Shown one piece after another: positions 1 through 7,688 of a stretch of DNA of 64,000 nucleotides. The stretch covers positions 19,679-83,678 of the forward strand of contig NZ_FUYE01000022.1 of assembly GCF_900167535.1 (NCBI RefSeq), given 5' to 3'. Position numbers and translations under genes: made by a program. Each line of letters opens with the position of its first letter. The first letter of the stretch is position 1. Below the pieces are notes generated by a model. That model saw only the letters and a list, made by a program, of their open reading frames with translations. It searched no databases and was not told the origin of the DNA. This DNA is from Prosthecobacter debontii (GTDB lineage: Bacteria; Verrucomicrobiota; Verrucomicrobiia; Verrucomicrobiales; Verrucomicrobiaceae).

Positions 1-446
1 GTTTCTCCAACCCCTACGCCACAGCTGCCATGGGCCGCCCCTCCCCGCAATCCTTCTCGCAGCCGACCCGCAGCTTGGTGAAAAGGCGTCGTCACTAGAC
101 ATTGAGCATCGATGGTTAGGCGTGGGAGGGCATCTCCCACTCCGACGGCCTGCAAAGCTTCAGCCTCCACCAAAAGCGCCGTGGGATGCACGATCATGGG
201 CGCTAACAACATCGTCCTCGTCCCGGGCACGAATGAACCCGAGCCAAACTGTGAAAAAGTATGATGCCGAGCAACCGCCCCATGCCCGGCCCCGGGCGCG
301 ATGACATTGTGCCCTGCCTGAGCGCCCCCACTGAAACGCACCACGGTATGGGCCTGCCAGCGACGCGTCAGCGCATCGACGAACAGCCCCTTGCCACAGT
401 CTCCAAAACCGAGCCCGAGCACCGATGCATAACGAGTCACACTCAC
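1..446 (-). CDS. Adenylosuccinate synthetase-like protein (partial, 3' end outside window)
   Basis: Conceptual translation of the minus strand from a GTG at 446 stays open to the left edge (148 codons). Family features visible: P-loop-like GFGDCGKG at residues 13-20 (canonical PurA has GDEGKG), VVRFSGGAQAGHNV at 35-48 carrying the AGH histidine, then TFSQFGSGSF, HPTALLVEA, TTPFHQAA and AHGSCGVGVGE, all in PurA order. PurA joins IMP and aspartate using GTP; the catalytic Asp (D16) and His (H46) are kept, but the Glu of GDEGKG is Cys. The gene follows the VWA gene by about 35 bp on the same strand and probably forms one transcript with it and the pseudokinase. Other in-frame starts (GTG 440, GTG 470, TTG 464) are possible; a TGA lies upstream. 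Because of the substitutions and context I read it as a PurA paralogue, not the housekeeping enzyme; substrate unknown. Confidence 0.82.
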   Translation of the reverse strand, partial: MSVTRYASVLGLGFGDCGKGLFVDALTRRWQAHTVVRFSGGAQAGHNVIAPGAGHGAVARHHTFSQFGSGSFVPGTRTMLLAPMIVHPTALLVEAEALQAVGVGDALPRLTIDAQCLVTTPFHQAAGRLREGLRGGAAHGSCGVGVGE

Positions 447-480
447 GAAGGATTTTGGAGTCAAACCCACAGAAACCAGA

Positions 481-1446
481 TCAGCCAAACAATCGCTTCC
501 ACCATGAACTTTGGCTCACTGAATTAACTAGGCCCGGGCTTACCGGCGGGAGTTTCAGCAGGGCGGCGTAATTCTGGACGGCACGGATGGTGGAACCGAC
601 ATGCGATGGATCAAGACCATGAGCAGAAAGGGCCTTAGCCAGTTCATTCAGATCAAGGACACGCTTTTCAGTCAAGGCCACAACGGCTGCCGCCACCGTG
701 CAGGTATCTTTAGCCGACTCCATGCAGATCACATGGTCACCCAAAAGCTCGCGCCAGCGCGCGCTCACCTTTTGGGCACGCCGTTCATCGGGAATGAGGA
801 AAAAGAGATGGTAACTCTCCGCCGCCGCCGCGATGACTTCTTCAATGGGGATATCTTCATCCAGCTTATCCCCGATCAACGCCTCAATCTGGTGGCGTGA
901 CACTGCCGGGTAAGGCCATTCATCCCCGGTCACAAAGAAGTAGCCCTTCTTTTTCCGCTTCACCCAATTATCCATATCGGTGTGCTGGGCGGCCACATAA
1001 AAGGCCAATTCATAGCTCTCATGCCCGCTGCCGCCGCCTCCGCCTTCCAGGTAGCTCCAGGTCAGCCACTGATCCATCAGCTCCGCAGTGCTTTCAAACT
1101 GCCCCACTTGCAAGGAGGCCTGATCTGAGGTGGCATCCCCCACCGCCATGAACATGATTTGCGGATCTGCCACTCCCGTATCGGTGATCAGTTTCATCAG
1201 CTTCGGCAGTTCTTCCTTGGCCAGCAGATGGGGAATGTCCCCCATGGAGCCCGTTACATCCAGGGCAAATACGATCCCCAAGGCATCTGGGTGGTCGGCA
1301 CTGTCGCGGCATTCACGCACTTTCAGCCCTTTCGGATTCATCAGCACGTGGCACTGGGTTTGTTTAAAAACCTCCGTCCTGGACTGGTTCGAGCGACCTG
1401 CGGCTAAAGCCGCGTGGGCAGCAAAAGAGTAGTTTCCAAATCCCAT
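481..1446 (-). CDS. VWA (von Willebrand factor A) domain protein
   Basis: 321 aa, cytosolic (no signal peptide or membrane segment). The VWA domain begins about residue 55 with the MIDAS motif DVTGSMGD, followed by FMAVGDATSD and later FFVTGDEWPYP, so metal-ion binding looks intact. A glycine run (GGGGGSG) follows the LEGG segment in the middle of the fold. VWA proteins of this soluble type usually scaffold protein complexes. It lies between a zinc-ribbon kinase-like gene (34-bp gap upstream) and a PurA-like gene (about 35-bp gap downstream), all minus strand, so the three are probably co-expressed. The arrangement recalls VWA plus kinase modules of the TerY type, but no PP2C phosphatase is seen within the window. 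Confidence 0.85.
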   Translation of the reverse strand: MGFGNYSFAAHAALAAGRSNQSRTEVFKQTQCHVLMNPKGLKVRECRDSADHPDALGIVFALDVTGSMGDIPHLLAKEELPKLMKLITDTGVADPQIMFMAVGDATSDQASLQVGQFESTAELMDQWLTWSYLEGGGGGSGHESYELAFYVAAQHTDMDNWVKRKKKGYFFVTGDEWPYPAVSRHQIEALIGDKLDEDIPIEEVIAAAAESYHLFFLIPDERRAQKVSARWRELLGDHVICMESAKDTCTVAAAVVALTEKRVLDLNELAKALSAHGLDPSHVGSTIRAVQNYAALLKLPPVSPGLVNSVSQSSWWKRLFG

Positions 1447-1480
1447 AATCGTTAGTTAGGTTCTTGTTGAGAGTTAATCG

Positions 1481-2425
1481 TCAAAGTTCGAGAGGTATGA
1501 ATGTCGGGGGGCCAAATACCTCCCGCGCTACGCGACGCAGCTCATGATCTAGGCCCATTGCCCCTTGGATTTGGCAAAAAGCCAAGTCTTCACTGGCCTG
1601 GAGCAAGAGATCTGCAAGGGGTGCAGGCACCAAGCGTCTCACCCCTGCCTCAGGATCGCCAGCCCCACTCATCAGCACGGCAATCACCCGGGCACTGCGT
1701 CGCAGATCATGAGCCTGGAAGGCCGCATCCCTGGTCCGCGTGGCTGAAGCCCATCCAATCAGTCTCGCTCCATGATCTTGAGGCGAGACCAGTGCATGCT
1801 CAGGCCGCACATCGCCATGAGACCAGCCCTGCGCATGAATGAAATGCAGAAGATCCAAGAGACGTCTCCAGATCCACACGCCATGCCGAGGATCCAGCCC
1901 TTGAGGAAACCGCGCGTTCAGCTCAGCCAAGCTTCCCCAGAAACCATTCGGATGCCGCAAAATCAAGGCCTGCCGAGCCCCCTGCCCTTCCACATTGCCC
2001 TGCGCCACCACCACCGGCAGACGCCGTGCCGCATACACCCCAGCTTGCTCCGTCGCCTGCTCATGCAGCGCCCGCAGCACCGTCGCCTCCCGGGCATAGT
2101 GCACCGCAGCTTCTGGAGAGGACGATAACTTGATGGTGACCAGCAGTGGCATCGGCCCCAGCCGCTGACCGAGATAAACCTCGGAAATCTCCCCGGCCCC
2201 CAACTTCTGACTCAGGCGATAACTCTGCCCTCGGCAAACCAACTCAGAGCCCGAAACCATGCCTTCGCGAGCCCGAATCAGTGCCTGGCGAAACGTCTCG
2301 CGTGAGACGATACTCTCCGTTTTCGTGATGAGAGCACCGCACGATGCACATTTGACCGAGCGCCATAAAGCCACTCGCGGCAGTGGAGCCGAGCACTGTG
2401 GGCAAGCCAAGGCTGTCCAGGCCAT
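1481..2425 (-). CDS. Zinc-ribbon protein kinase-like protein, probable pseudokinase
   Basis: 314 aa. Residues 8-30 form a zinc ribbon (CPQC ... CASC). A kinase-like fold follows: glycine-rich loop KLGAGEISEVYLG near 74-86, candidate beta-3 lysine in LLVTIK, possible alpha-C glutamate in YAREATVL, and a catalytic-loop equivalent SHGDVRPEHAL. The HRD Asp equivalent is kept, but the Asn five residues later is His, and where DFG should be there is LIGWAS, so both Mg-binding positions are lost. I infer a pseudokinase or a strongly divergent kinase. It is first in a minus-strand run with the VWA and PurA-like genes. No membrane segment is seen, unlike most bacterial PknB-type receptors. ATG start at 2425. 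Confidence 0.8.
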   Translation of the reverse strand: MAWTALACPQCSAPLPRVALWRSVKCASCGALITKTESIVSRETFRQALIRAREGMVSGSELVCRGQSYRLSQKLGAGEISEVYLGQRLGPMPLLVTIKLSSSPEAAVHYAREATVLRALHEQATEQAGVYAARRLPVVVAQGNVEGQGARQALILRHPNGFWGSLAELNARFPQGLDPRHGVWIWRRLLDLLHFIHAQGWSHGDVRPEHALVSPQDHGARLIGWASATRTRDAAFQAHDLRRSARVIAVLMSGAGDPEAGVRRLVPAPLADLLLQASEDLAFCQIQGAMGLDHELRRVAREVFGPPTFIPLEL

Positions 2426-2515
2426 CTACAGTCTTCCTCCCCTGCCAAGTTGCATGGTTTGCATGCCTAAGCATCTCGACCCCTCGTGTGACTTCAAGCA
2501 CAATGTTCTGCCGCT

Positions 2516-2565
2516 AGAGAAAACATCCTCGCGCACTTCCAATCGGATGCGGGACTGTTTTCTCT
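2516..2565. repeat. Inverted repeat in the divergent intergenic region
   Basis: AGAGAAAACA (2516-2525) and TGTTTTCTCT (2556-2565) are perfect 10-bp inverted arms separated by 30 bases. They lie in the 245-bp gap between the divergently transcribed pseudokinase and DUF1015 genes, which holds no gene that I can support. It could be an operator for either promoter or a transcribed hairpin; the sequence does not decide. Confidence 0.5.
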
Positions 2566-2670
2566 GGCGTTTTAGGTCACATTCATTTTCAAGCCCCTAT
2601 TTTCCCGCTTTGCCAAAACGTCCACCCCGTCGCTTGACGCGTCCCGCTGGCTTGCAAGGGTGCGCTCCCC

Positions 2671-3900
2671 ATGCGCTTTCGTTCTTTCCAAGGTCTCGTC
2701 CCTGCCCCTGAACACGCTGCCGATGTCGCAGCCGTGCCTTATGATGTCGTCAATCGTGAGGAATCCTACGCCCTCGCCCATGACAAGCCGCTGAACCTCC
2801 TGCACGTGGACCGTGCGGAGATCGACCTGCCGCTGGAGGTGGATCCCTACTCCCCCGAGGTGTATGTGAAAGCACGGGAAAACTTCGAAGGTCTCCAGGC
2901 CAAGGGTGCCCTGGTGCGTGAGGTGGCACCGAGCCTCTACCTCTACCGCCAGACCATCGGCGAGCACAGCCAGACCGGCCTCGTGGGCGTGTGCCACACG
3001 GAGGATTACGAGAACGACGTGATCAAGAAGCACGAGAAGACCCGCCAGGATAAGGAAGACGACCGCACCCGCCTCGTGGATACGCTGAGTGCCAATACCG
3101 GCCCCATTTTCCTGACCTATCGCGGAGTGCCTGCCATTGATCTCATCGTCAATGACTTCCGCCTGAACAATGAGCCTGTGCATGACTTCACCGCACCGGA
3201 TGGCGTGCGGCACCAGGTCTGGCGTCTGCCTGCCGGGCCGAGTGCGGACATCGAGCAGCTTTTCTCCCACCAGGTCCCTGCGGCCTACGTGGCGGATGGT
3301 CACCACCGTGCCGCCAGCGCCTTCCGCGTGAGCAAGCAGCGCAAGGCCTCCAATCCGGAGCACAATGGCACCGAGGAATACAACTGGTTCCTCTGCGTGC
3401 TCTTCCCTGGCAATGAGCTGAACATCCTGCCCTACAACCGCGCCGTGAAGGATCTGAACGGTCGCGATGAAGCCAGCTTCCTGGCTGAGGTGGGTAAGAT
3501 CTTCAAAGTCACCCCCACGGAGGAGAAAACCCCGACCGCCCCTGGTAAAGCCAGCATGTATCTGGGTGGCAAGTGGTATGGCCTGGAGTGGAAGGCCGAG
3601 GAAGACGCCAGCCCGATCGATCAACTGGACGTGAGCATCCTGCAGGATCGTTTGCTGAAACCTTTGTTAGGCATCGATGATCCCCGCACCAGCAAGCGCA
3701 TCGATTTCATCGGCGGCATCCGCGGCACGGCGGAGCTGGAGAAGCTGGTGGATGGCGGCGACCACGCCGTGGCCTTCAGCATGTATCCGGTGACTGTGGA
3801 CCAACTCATGGCGATCTCGGACGCCACACAGATCATGCCGCCCAAGAGCACCTGGTTTGAGCCCAAACTGCGCTCCGGCCTGTTCATCCACACGTTTTAA
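2671..3900 (+). CDS. DUF1015 family protein
   Basis: 409 aa cytosolic protein matching the DUF1015 family over its whole length: N-terminal RFRSFQGLVPAPEHAADVAAVPYDVV, a central YVADGHHRAASA histidine motif near residue 210, and a C-terminal FIGGIRG...A.AFSMYPVTVDQLM segment. The biochemical function of the family is not settled; members are often found beside serine-biosynthesis genes in other bacteria, but no such gene is here. The start ATG at 2671 fits the conserved N-terminus. The gene is alone, with an intrinsic terminator 36 bp after its stop. Confidence 0.9.
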   Translation: MRFRSFQGLVPAPEHAADVAAVPYDVVNREESYALAHDKPLNLLHVDRAEIDLPLEVDPYSPEVYVKARENFEGLQAKGALVREVAPSLYLYRQTIGEHSQTGLVGVCHTEDYENDVIKKHEKTRQDKEDDRTRLVDTLSANTGPIFLTYRGVPAIDLIVNDFRLNNEPVHDFTAPDGVRHQVWRLPAGPSADIEQLFSHQVPAAYVADGHHRAASAFRVSKQRKASNPEHNGTEEYNWFLCVLFPGNELNILPYNRAVKDLNGRDEASFLAEVGKIFKVTPTEEKTPTAPGKASMYLGGKWYGLEWKAEEDASPIDQLDVSILQDRLLKPLLGIDDPRTSKRIDFIGGIRGTAELEKLVDGGDHAVAFSMYPVTVDQLMAISDATQIMPPKSTWFEPKLRSGLFIHTF

Positions 3901-3935
3901 TGTGAATCCATCCGCGGCTTAACACCACGAATGCC

Positions 3936-3969
3936 AACCGGTCAGGGAGCGATTCCTGACCGGTTTTTT
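3936..3969 (+). terminator. Intrinsic terminator of the DUF1015 gene
   Basis: Perfect 11-bp stem AACCGGTCAGG / CCTGACCGGTT with an 8-nt loop and a run of T to 3969. Confidence 0.9.
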
Positions 3970-4062
3970 GTGGGGTAGAGAGGTGAAATCACGGTGGGCA
4001 TCAACATGACACGCCAAGTGTCGCACTTGAAATAGGCTCGAAGAAGTCTATCTTCCGTTCGC

Positions 4063-4323
4063 ATGACAGCCTTTACCGCACTCGATCGCTTGTTCGATCC
4101 TGATCGTCAGTGCTTTACGGAAGATGGGGCTCGGATTTTGGCTGATTTGCGCTCGGACGAAGAAACTCAAGCTCGTATGGAGGAACTGGCCTCAAAGAGT
4201 AACGAAGGCACTCTCAATGCAGAGGAAGCTCGTGAGTATGAATCCTGGGTAAGAGCAGGGACGCTGATCTCGATCCTCCAAGCCAAAGCGCGTCTTTATC
4301 TCAAGAAAACAGCAGCTGCATAA
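4063..4323 (+). CDS. Small conserved-looking protein paired with an HNH nuclease
   Basis: 86 aa, strongly helical and charged (MTAFTALDRLFDPD... ending QAKARLYLKKTAAA), no motif I recognise. The core EELASKSNEGTLNAEEAREYESWV suggests a small helical partner. Its stop is 8 bp before the GTG start of the HNH nuclease gene, so the two are almost certainly translated from one mRNA. It may be an accessory or antitoxin-like partner, but nothing in the sequence proves this. Confidence 0.7.
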   Translation: MTAFTALDRLFDPDRQCFTEDGARILADLRSDEETQARMEELASKSNEGTLNAEEAREYESWVRAGTLISILQAKARLYLKKTAAA

Positions 4324-4331
4324 GGGATGCG

Positions 4332-4739
4332 GTGACGCGCCAGCTAGTTCGTGAGCGAGCGCAATTCCGCTGCGAATACTGTCATCTTCACCAGGACCAC
4401 GAACCCAGTCGGCCCTTCCATATCGAGCACATCATTGCTCGGCAGCATCGCGGCGATGATCACCTGGAAAACCTAGCTCTAGCCTTTCACCTCTGCAATT
4501 GGCACAAAGGTCCCAATCTGACGAGCCTTGACCCTGACACGAATGCGCTGACTCGGCTCTTCCACCCCAGGCAGGATAAGTGGCCAGATCACTTTCGGTT
4601 AGAAGGTGTCCGCATTGTGGGTTTGACAGATATCGGTAAAACGACCCTTTGGTTGCTCGAGATGAATGGTGAGGAACGACTCGAACTCCGTTCCATTCTT
4701 CTGGATGCTGGAGAAATTGATCCTACCTCCTACGCTTAA
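4332..4739 (+). CDS. HNH endonuclease
   Basis: 135 aa with a GTG start (the nearby ATG at 4327 meets a stop after one codon). The beta-beta-alpha metal nuclease signature is complete: CEYC zinc knuckle at about 14-17, FHIEHIIARQHRGDDHLENLALAFHLCNWHKG from 29 on, including the HxxH core, the Asn (LENLAL) and the second CxxxKG knuckle. HNH proteins of this standalone type cleave DNA in phage defence, homing or restriction. The rest (NALTRLFHPRQDKW...) is typical of the short HNH family with a C-terminal tail. Forms a two-gene unit with the 86-aa protein upstream. Confidence 0.85.
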   Translation: MTRQLVRERAQFRCEYCHLHQDHEPSRPFHIEHIIARQHRGDDHLENLALAFHLCNWHKGPNLTSLDPDTNALTRLFHPRQDKWPDHFRLEGVRIVGLTDIGKTTLWLLEMNGEERLELRSILLDAGEIDPTSYA

Positions 4740-4775
4740 AATAGGTCCAGTGATGCGACACTCACTTCAATCTGG

Positions 4776-5345
4776 CTATCGCATCGCTTCCAACCCCGCA
4801 GCAAGACCTCGCAGCGCAGGCTGGATCACGGCTTTGGAATAGCCCTTTTGTTGCATCGTTTGTTCAGCCTGGGTGAGGATGGCCGCACGTTGGGCTGCGA
4901 TCCGGGGCAGGCTCAGTTGCTCGAGGATGCGGGTGCCGATGGCATCCAGTTGCGGTCGCACGTCGCGGGTGAGATCCGGCACGGGGCGTGTCTTCCACTC
5001 CGCAGGCTGAGGTCGTGCCAGCCACTCCTCCTGAAAGGCCCGGGCGGCCTCGATCTGACCTTGGAAAAAGGCACGCACGTGTGTCGGGGATAGCTTGGCC
5101 TCCGTCGCCTTTTGCTCCATGGCCTTCAGCAAGGCTTCCTCGCGTGCGGGATCGGCCACGGGGGCGGATTTGGCCCGCTTCACTTCAGCCACTTCATCCA
5201 TCCACGACAGACGTTCCAGGATGAGGGTGACCAGAGGATCCTGAGTCTGGGGCGAGGCCGTCTCCGCATGCAGAGCGGCACGTGTGAGACTGGAAAGGAT
5301 AAAACACAGTCCCAAGAGGGTGGTGAAAAGGCGGCGGGGCATCAT
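4776..5345 (-). CDS. Secreted chorismate mutase (AroQ-gamma type)
   Basis: About 189 aa from the ATG at 5345. A signal peptide (MMPRRLFTTLLGLCFILSSLTRA) supports this start over an ORF that extends 47 codons further upstream. The mature part matches exported AroQ chorismate mutases: LVTLILERLSWMDEVAEVKRAK, then PVADPAREEALL, then VRAFFQGQIEAARAFQEEW, followed by a helical C-terminal half. The enzyme converts chorismate to prephenate; the exported type acts in the periplasm. No aro or phe gene is nearby. The upstream DNA carries a paired-hairpin element (5384-5481). ATG at 5342 is an equal alternative. Confidence 0.82.
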   Translation of the reverse strand: MMPRRLFTTLLGLCFILSSLTRAALHAETASPQTQDPLVTLILERLSWMDEVAEVKRAKSAPVADPAREEALLKAMEQKATEAKLSPTHVRAFFQGQIEAARAFQEEWLARPQPAEWKTRPVPDLTRDVRPQLDAIGTRILEQLSLPRIAAQRAAILTQAEQTMQQKGYSKAVIQPALRGLAAGLEAMR

Positions 5346-5383
5346 GAAAAAGTCGGAGGGAGCGAGGAAGCGACAGAAAGTGA

Positions 5384-5481
5384 TGTGGCCACTCCTGGCC
5401 GCAAGGGCAGAACGAACGATCACACGAGGGTGCGAGCCATGAGGGTCGCTTAGACTTCGAATGGCGGGCAAAAGTGCCCGC
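5384..5481. repeat. Paired-hairpin (REP/BIME-like) element, copy 1
   Basis: Two outward-mirrored hairpins: TGTGGCCA-ctcc-TGGCCGCA (5384-5403) and GCGGGCA-aaag-TGCCCGC (5464-5481), flanked by TGATG on the left and CATCACTTT on the right. It lies between the chorismate mutase and PQQ-propeller genes. Same design as the elements at 14585-14743 and 57112-57176. Confidence 0.75.
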
Positions 5482-5490
5482 ATCACTTTT

Positions 5491-7047
5491 CTACGGCTGA
5501 GGCCTTAAATCAAAGCAGGCCAGCTTCTCGCGCTGCCTAACAATGAGTTTACCGTTGCTCAAGGCCGGGGAGGAGCAGCCCATGCCTTCCACCTTGGCGC
5601 GACCGAGCTGATGGTAACCATCGGCGGAGGCTTTGACCATGCGCAGGTGGCTGCCGTTGTTCTCATACACGATGAGTTTGCCATCGGCGATGATGGGGGA
5701 GGTGATGGTGCTGTTCACCTCGTTCTCCAGCCAGTTCACCTTGCCCGTGGCCAGCTCCACACACTGATGTTTGTTGCCACAGGTGAGATAGACGTGGTCT
5801 TCATGGATGATGGGGCTGCCGCTGTAGCGCATGGTCACCCAGTAGTGGGACCACGCGGCCTTGGGCTCGGCTCCCTTCACATACTGATAGGCCCGCAGGC
5901 CCACGTCCTTAGCCCCGCTGTAGATGACCAGCCAATCGCCCTGCGTGACGGGGGTGGACTGACCGCCACCGGGCACGCTCCACAGCACCTTGCCATCGGC
6001 AGGAGAGAGGCCATAGACCGCATTGCTCCCCACGATCAGCAGCACGGGTTCACCCGAGGCGGGATTCCAGAGCATGGGGCTGCCGGTATTTCCCTTCGCC
6101 TCTTTTTGCTCCCAGAGAAGGCTGCCATCCTTGGTCGAGAAGGCCTGGGCACGCCCGGCCGCCATATACACCGTATCATCCACCACCAGGGGGGAGGCGG
6201 CAGGGCCACCCACAGGCAGCTCGGCCTGCCACAGCATCTTGCCATCCTTTTGGTTCAGGCAATACAGATGGGTGCTGCCTGCGGCATAGACTTTCTCATC
6301 CACCACGGCGGCGGTGCTGCTAGAGCTGCGACCGGTGGGCTTGCCCTGCGCTTCAAATTTCCACAGCTCCTTACCCGTATTCAGGTCCAGACACACGACC
6401 ACGTCCTTGGCGACCTTAATGGTGTTGGGCACGGCGGCCATCAGCTTGTCCTTCACAGGCTGGGAGAACTGCTCGTCTTCCATCCATTGCTTAAAGGCTT
6501 CGACATTGGCAAAGGGCTTGCCCTCACGCTTGGCCACCTTGCTCAGTTCCTCCAGAGGCAGGGCGGTTTTCCCGGCTTTGAAGCGAGACTCCACCCACTT
6601 GCCGAGGCTGATGTCTTCCTTCGGGGTGAGGTTTTCTTTACGCCAGGCCGCCATCCACTCGTCCAGCTTACTGCCACGCATGGCGGGCATGTTGAGGCGG
6701 GATTCCTCCAGCTTTTTCATGAGCTCGGGAGAGGCACCGCGATAGTTGAGCTGCTGCATCACCTCGGTATCGATCTCGCGCTGATCCGAGACGACCTTGT
6801 CATGCCAGACGACAGAGATGAAGACCTGTTCGCCAGCGACGACGGGGCTGCCGTGACCGCCATAGTGATCGCTGGGGATGAACTCACTCTCCCACACTTT
6901 TTTCAGCCCCTCCTCTGGGAAGCTTTCGCGAATGGGCGTGGTGTCGGTGGACAGCCCATCCCGAGCAGGCCCGCGCCACTGGGGCCAATCCGCGAGCGCA
7001 GTGGAGAGGGTGAGGAGGGAGACGGAGAGTGAAAGAGGCAGTCTCAT
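5491..7047 (-). CDS. Secreted PQQ-like beta-propeller protein
   Basis: 518 aa with a signal peptide (MRLPLSLSVSLLTLSTALA-DW). The N-terminus DWPQWRGPARDGLS is the standard opening of the outer-membrane BamB-like / PQQ-repeat proteins common in Verrucomicrobiota and Planctomycetota. Propeller blades follow with WxxxTGK-type strands: CLDLNTGKELWKFEAQG, CLNQKDGKMLWQAELP, AFSTKDGSLLWEQ, GLSPADGKVLWSVPGG, ELATGKVNWLENE. An about 120-residue helical insert (residues about 90-205) interrupts the first blades. No dehydrogenase catalytic residues are evident, so it is probably a binding or scaffold propeller in the periplasm or at the cell surface. Confidence 0.85.
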   Translation of the reverse strand: MRLPLSLSVSLLTLSTALADWPQWRGPARDGLSTDTTPIRESFPEEGLKKVWESEFIPSDHYGGHGSPVVAGEQVFISVVWHDKVVSDQREIDTEVMQQLNYRGASPELMKKLEESRLNMPAMRGSKLDEWMAAWRKENLTPKEDISLGKWVESRFKAGKTALPLEELSKVAKREGKPFANVEAFKQWMEDEQFSQPVKDKLMAAVPNTIKVAKDVVVCLDLNTGKELWKFEAQGKPTGRSSSSTAAVVDEKVYAAGSTHLYCLNQKDGKMLWQAELPVGGPAASPLVVDDTVYMAAGRAQAFSTKDGSLLWEQKEAKGNTGSPMLWNPASGEPVLLIVGSNAVYGLSPADGKVLWSVPGGGQSTPVTQGDWLVIYSGAKDVGLRAYQYVKGAEPKAAWSHYWVTMRYSGSPIIHEDHVYLTCGNKHQCVELATGKVNWLENEVNSTITSPIIADGKLIVYENNGSHLRMVKASADGYHQLGRAKVEGMGCSSPALSNGKLIVRQREKLACFDLRPQP

Positions 7048-7115
7048 GAGGGTGAAGTCTGTAGCGTCAACGAAGAGTCTGGCAGAAGCCTTTCAGTCAC
7101 AGCAGGAGATTAAGA

Positions 7116-7688
7116 TTGGCGACGAGGAAGGCTTTTGGCAGACTGCCGCGTGTGAACTCCCCCGATCACATCCCTCCGACTCTCGTTCCCACCCTCAACG
7201 GGCGCCGACGTTGGCTCGCGATCATCGAAGGTCTCGCTTTTTCATGGCTCCTGCTTATCGGTTATCTGGTGGTTTATAAAATGGAGCGGGTGAAAATCTG
7301 CCTACTCAACCACGACGGTTTTCCAGAGGAGCAGGCCAGGGCATTGACCATCATGCTCAAGTCAGAGCTCAGCAGCTTTATCCTTTATCTGCATCCTGAG
7401 TCCGTTTGGTCCACGCTCGGGGGCATCGGCTTAGCAGGCATCGGTTTTGGGCTTTTAAGCTCACGAATTCCAGAGGCACTGCACAGTCGCCTATTCCGAT
7501 GGACCTGCATTGTCCTCGCCACGGTTTTGTTTGCTTTATTTACCCCCTGGATCTCCATGCACACTTGTATGTGTGGGGGGCTGGATGACGAGACTTGGCT
7601 GGATGAAGTGCTCTTCATCATTCCCGGTGCACTCCTTTTGTTGGTCGCCCTCCGTCGCATCAGGAAAGCCCGTCATGTGTCCGTGTAA
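7116..7688 (+). CDS. Four-helix membrane protein of unknown function
   Basis: 190 aa from a TTG start at 7116, chosen because AGGAG at 7104-7108 lies 7 nt before it. Hydrophobic segments: WLAIIEGLAFSWLLLIGYLVV, GGIGLAGIGFGLL, CIVLATVLFALFTPWISM and VLFIIPGALLLLVAL. A HTCMCGG motif follows the third helix and could bind metal. I do not recognise the family. The stop overlaps the start of the next gene by 14 bp, indicating co-translation. Confidence 0.7.
   Translation: MATRKAFGRLPRVNSPDHIPPTLVPTLNGRRRWLAIIEGLAFSWLLLIGYLVVYKMERVKICLLNHDGFPEEQARALTIMLKSELSSFILYLHPESVWSTLGGIGLAGIGFGLLSSRIPEALHSRLFRWTCIVLATVLFALFTPWISMHTCMCGGLDDETWLDEVLFIIPGALLLLVALRRIRKARHVSV

Noticed and set aside
5611..7032. 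473-codon plus-strand open frame opposite the PQQ-propeller gene
   Set aside because: Complement shadow, no signal peptide or domain, His/Gly-rich.
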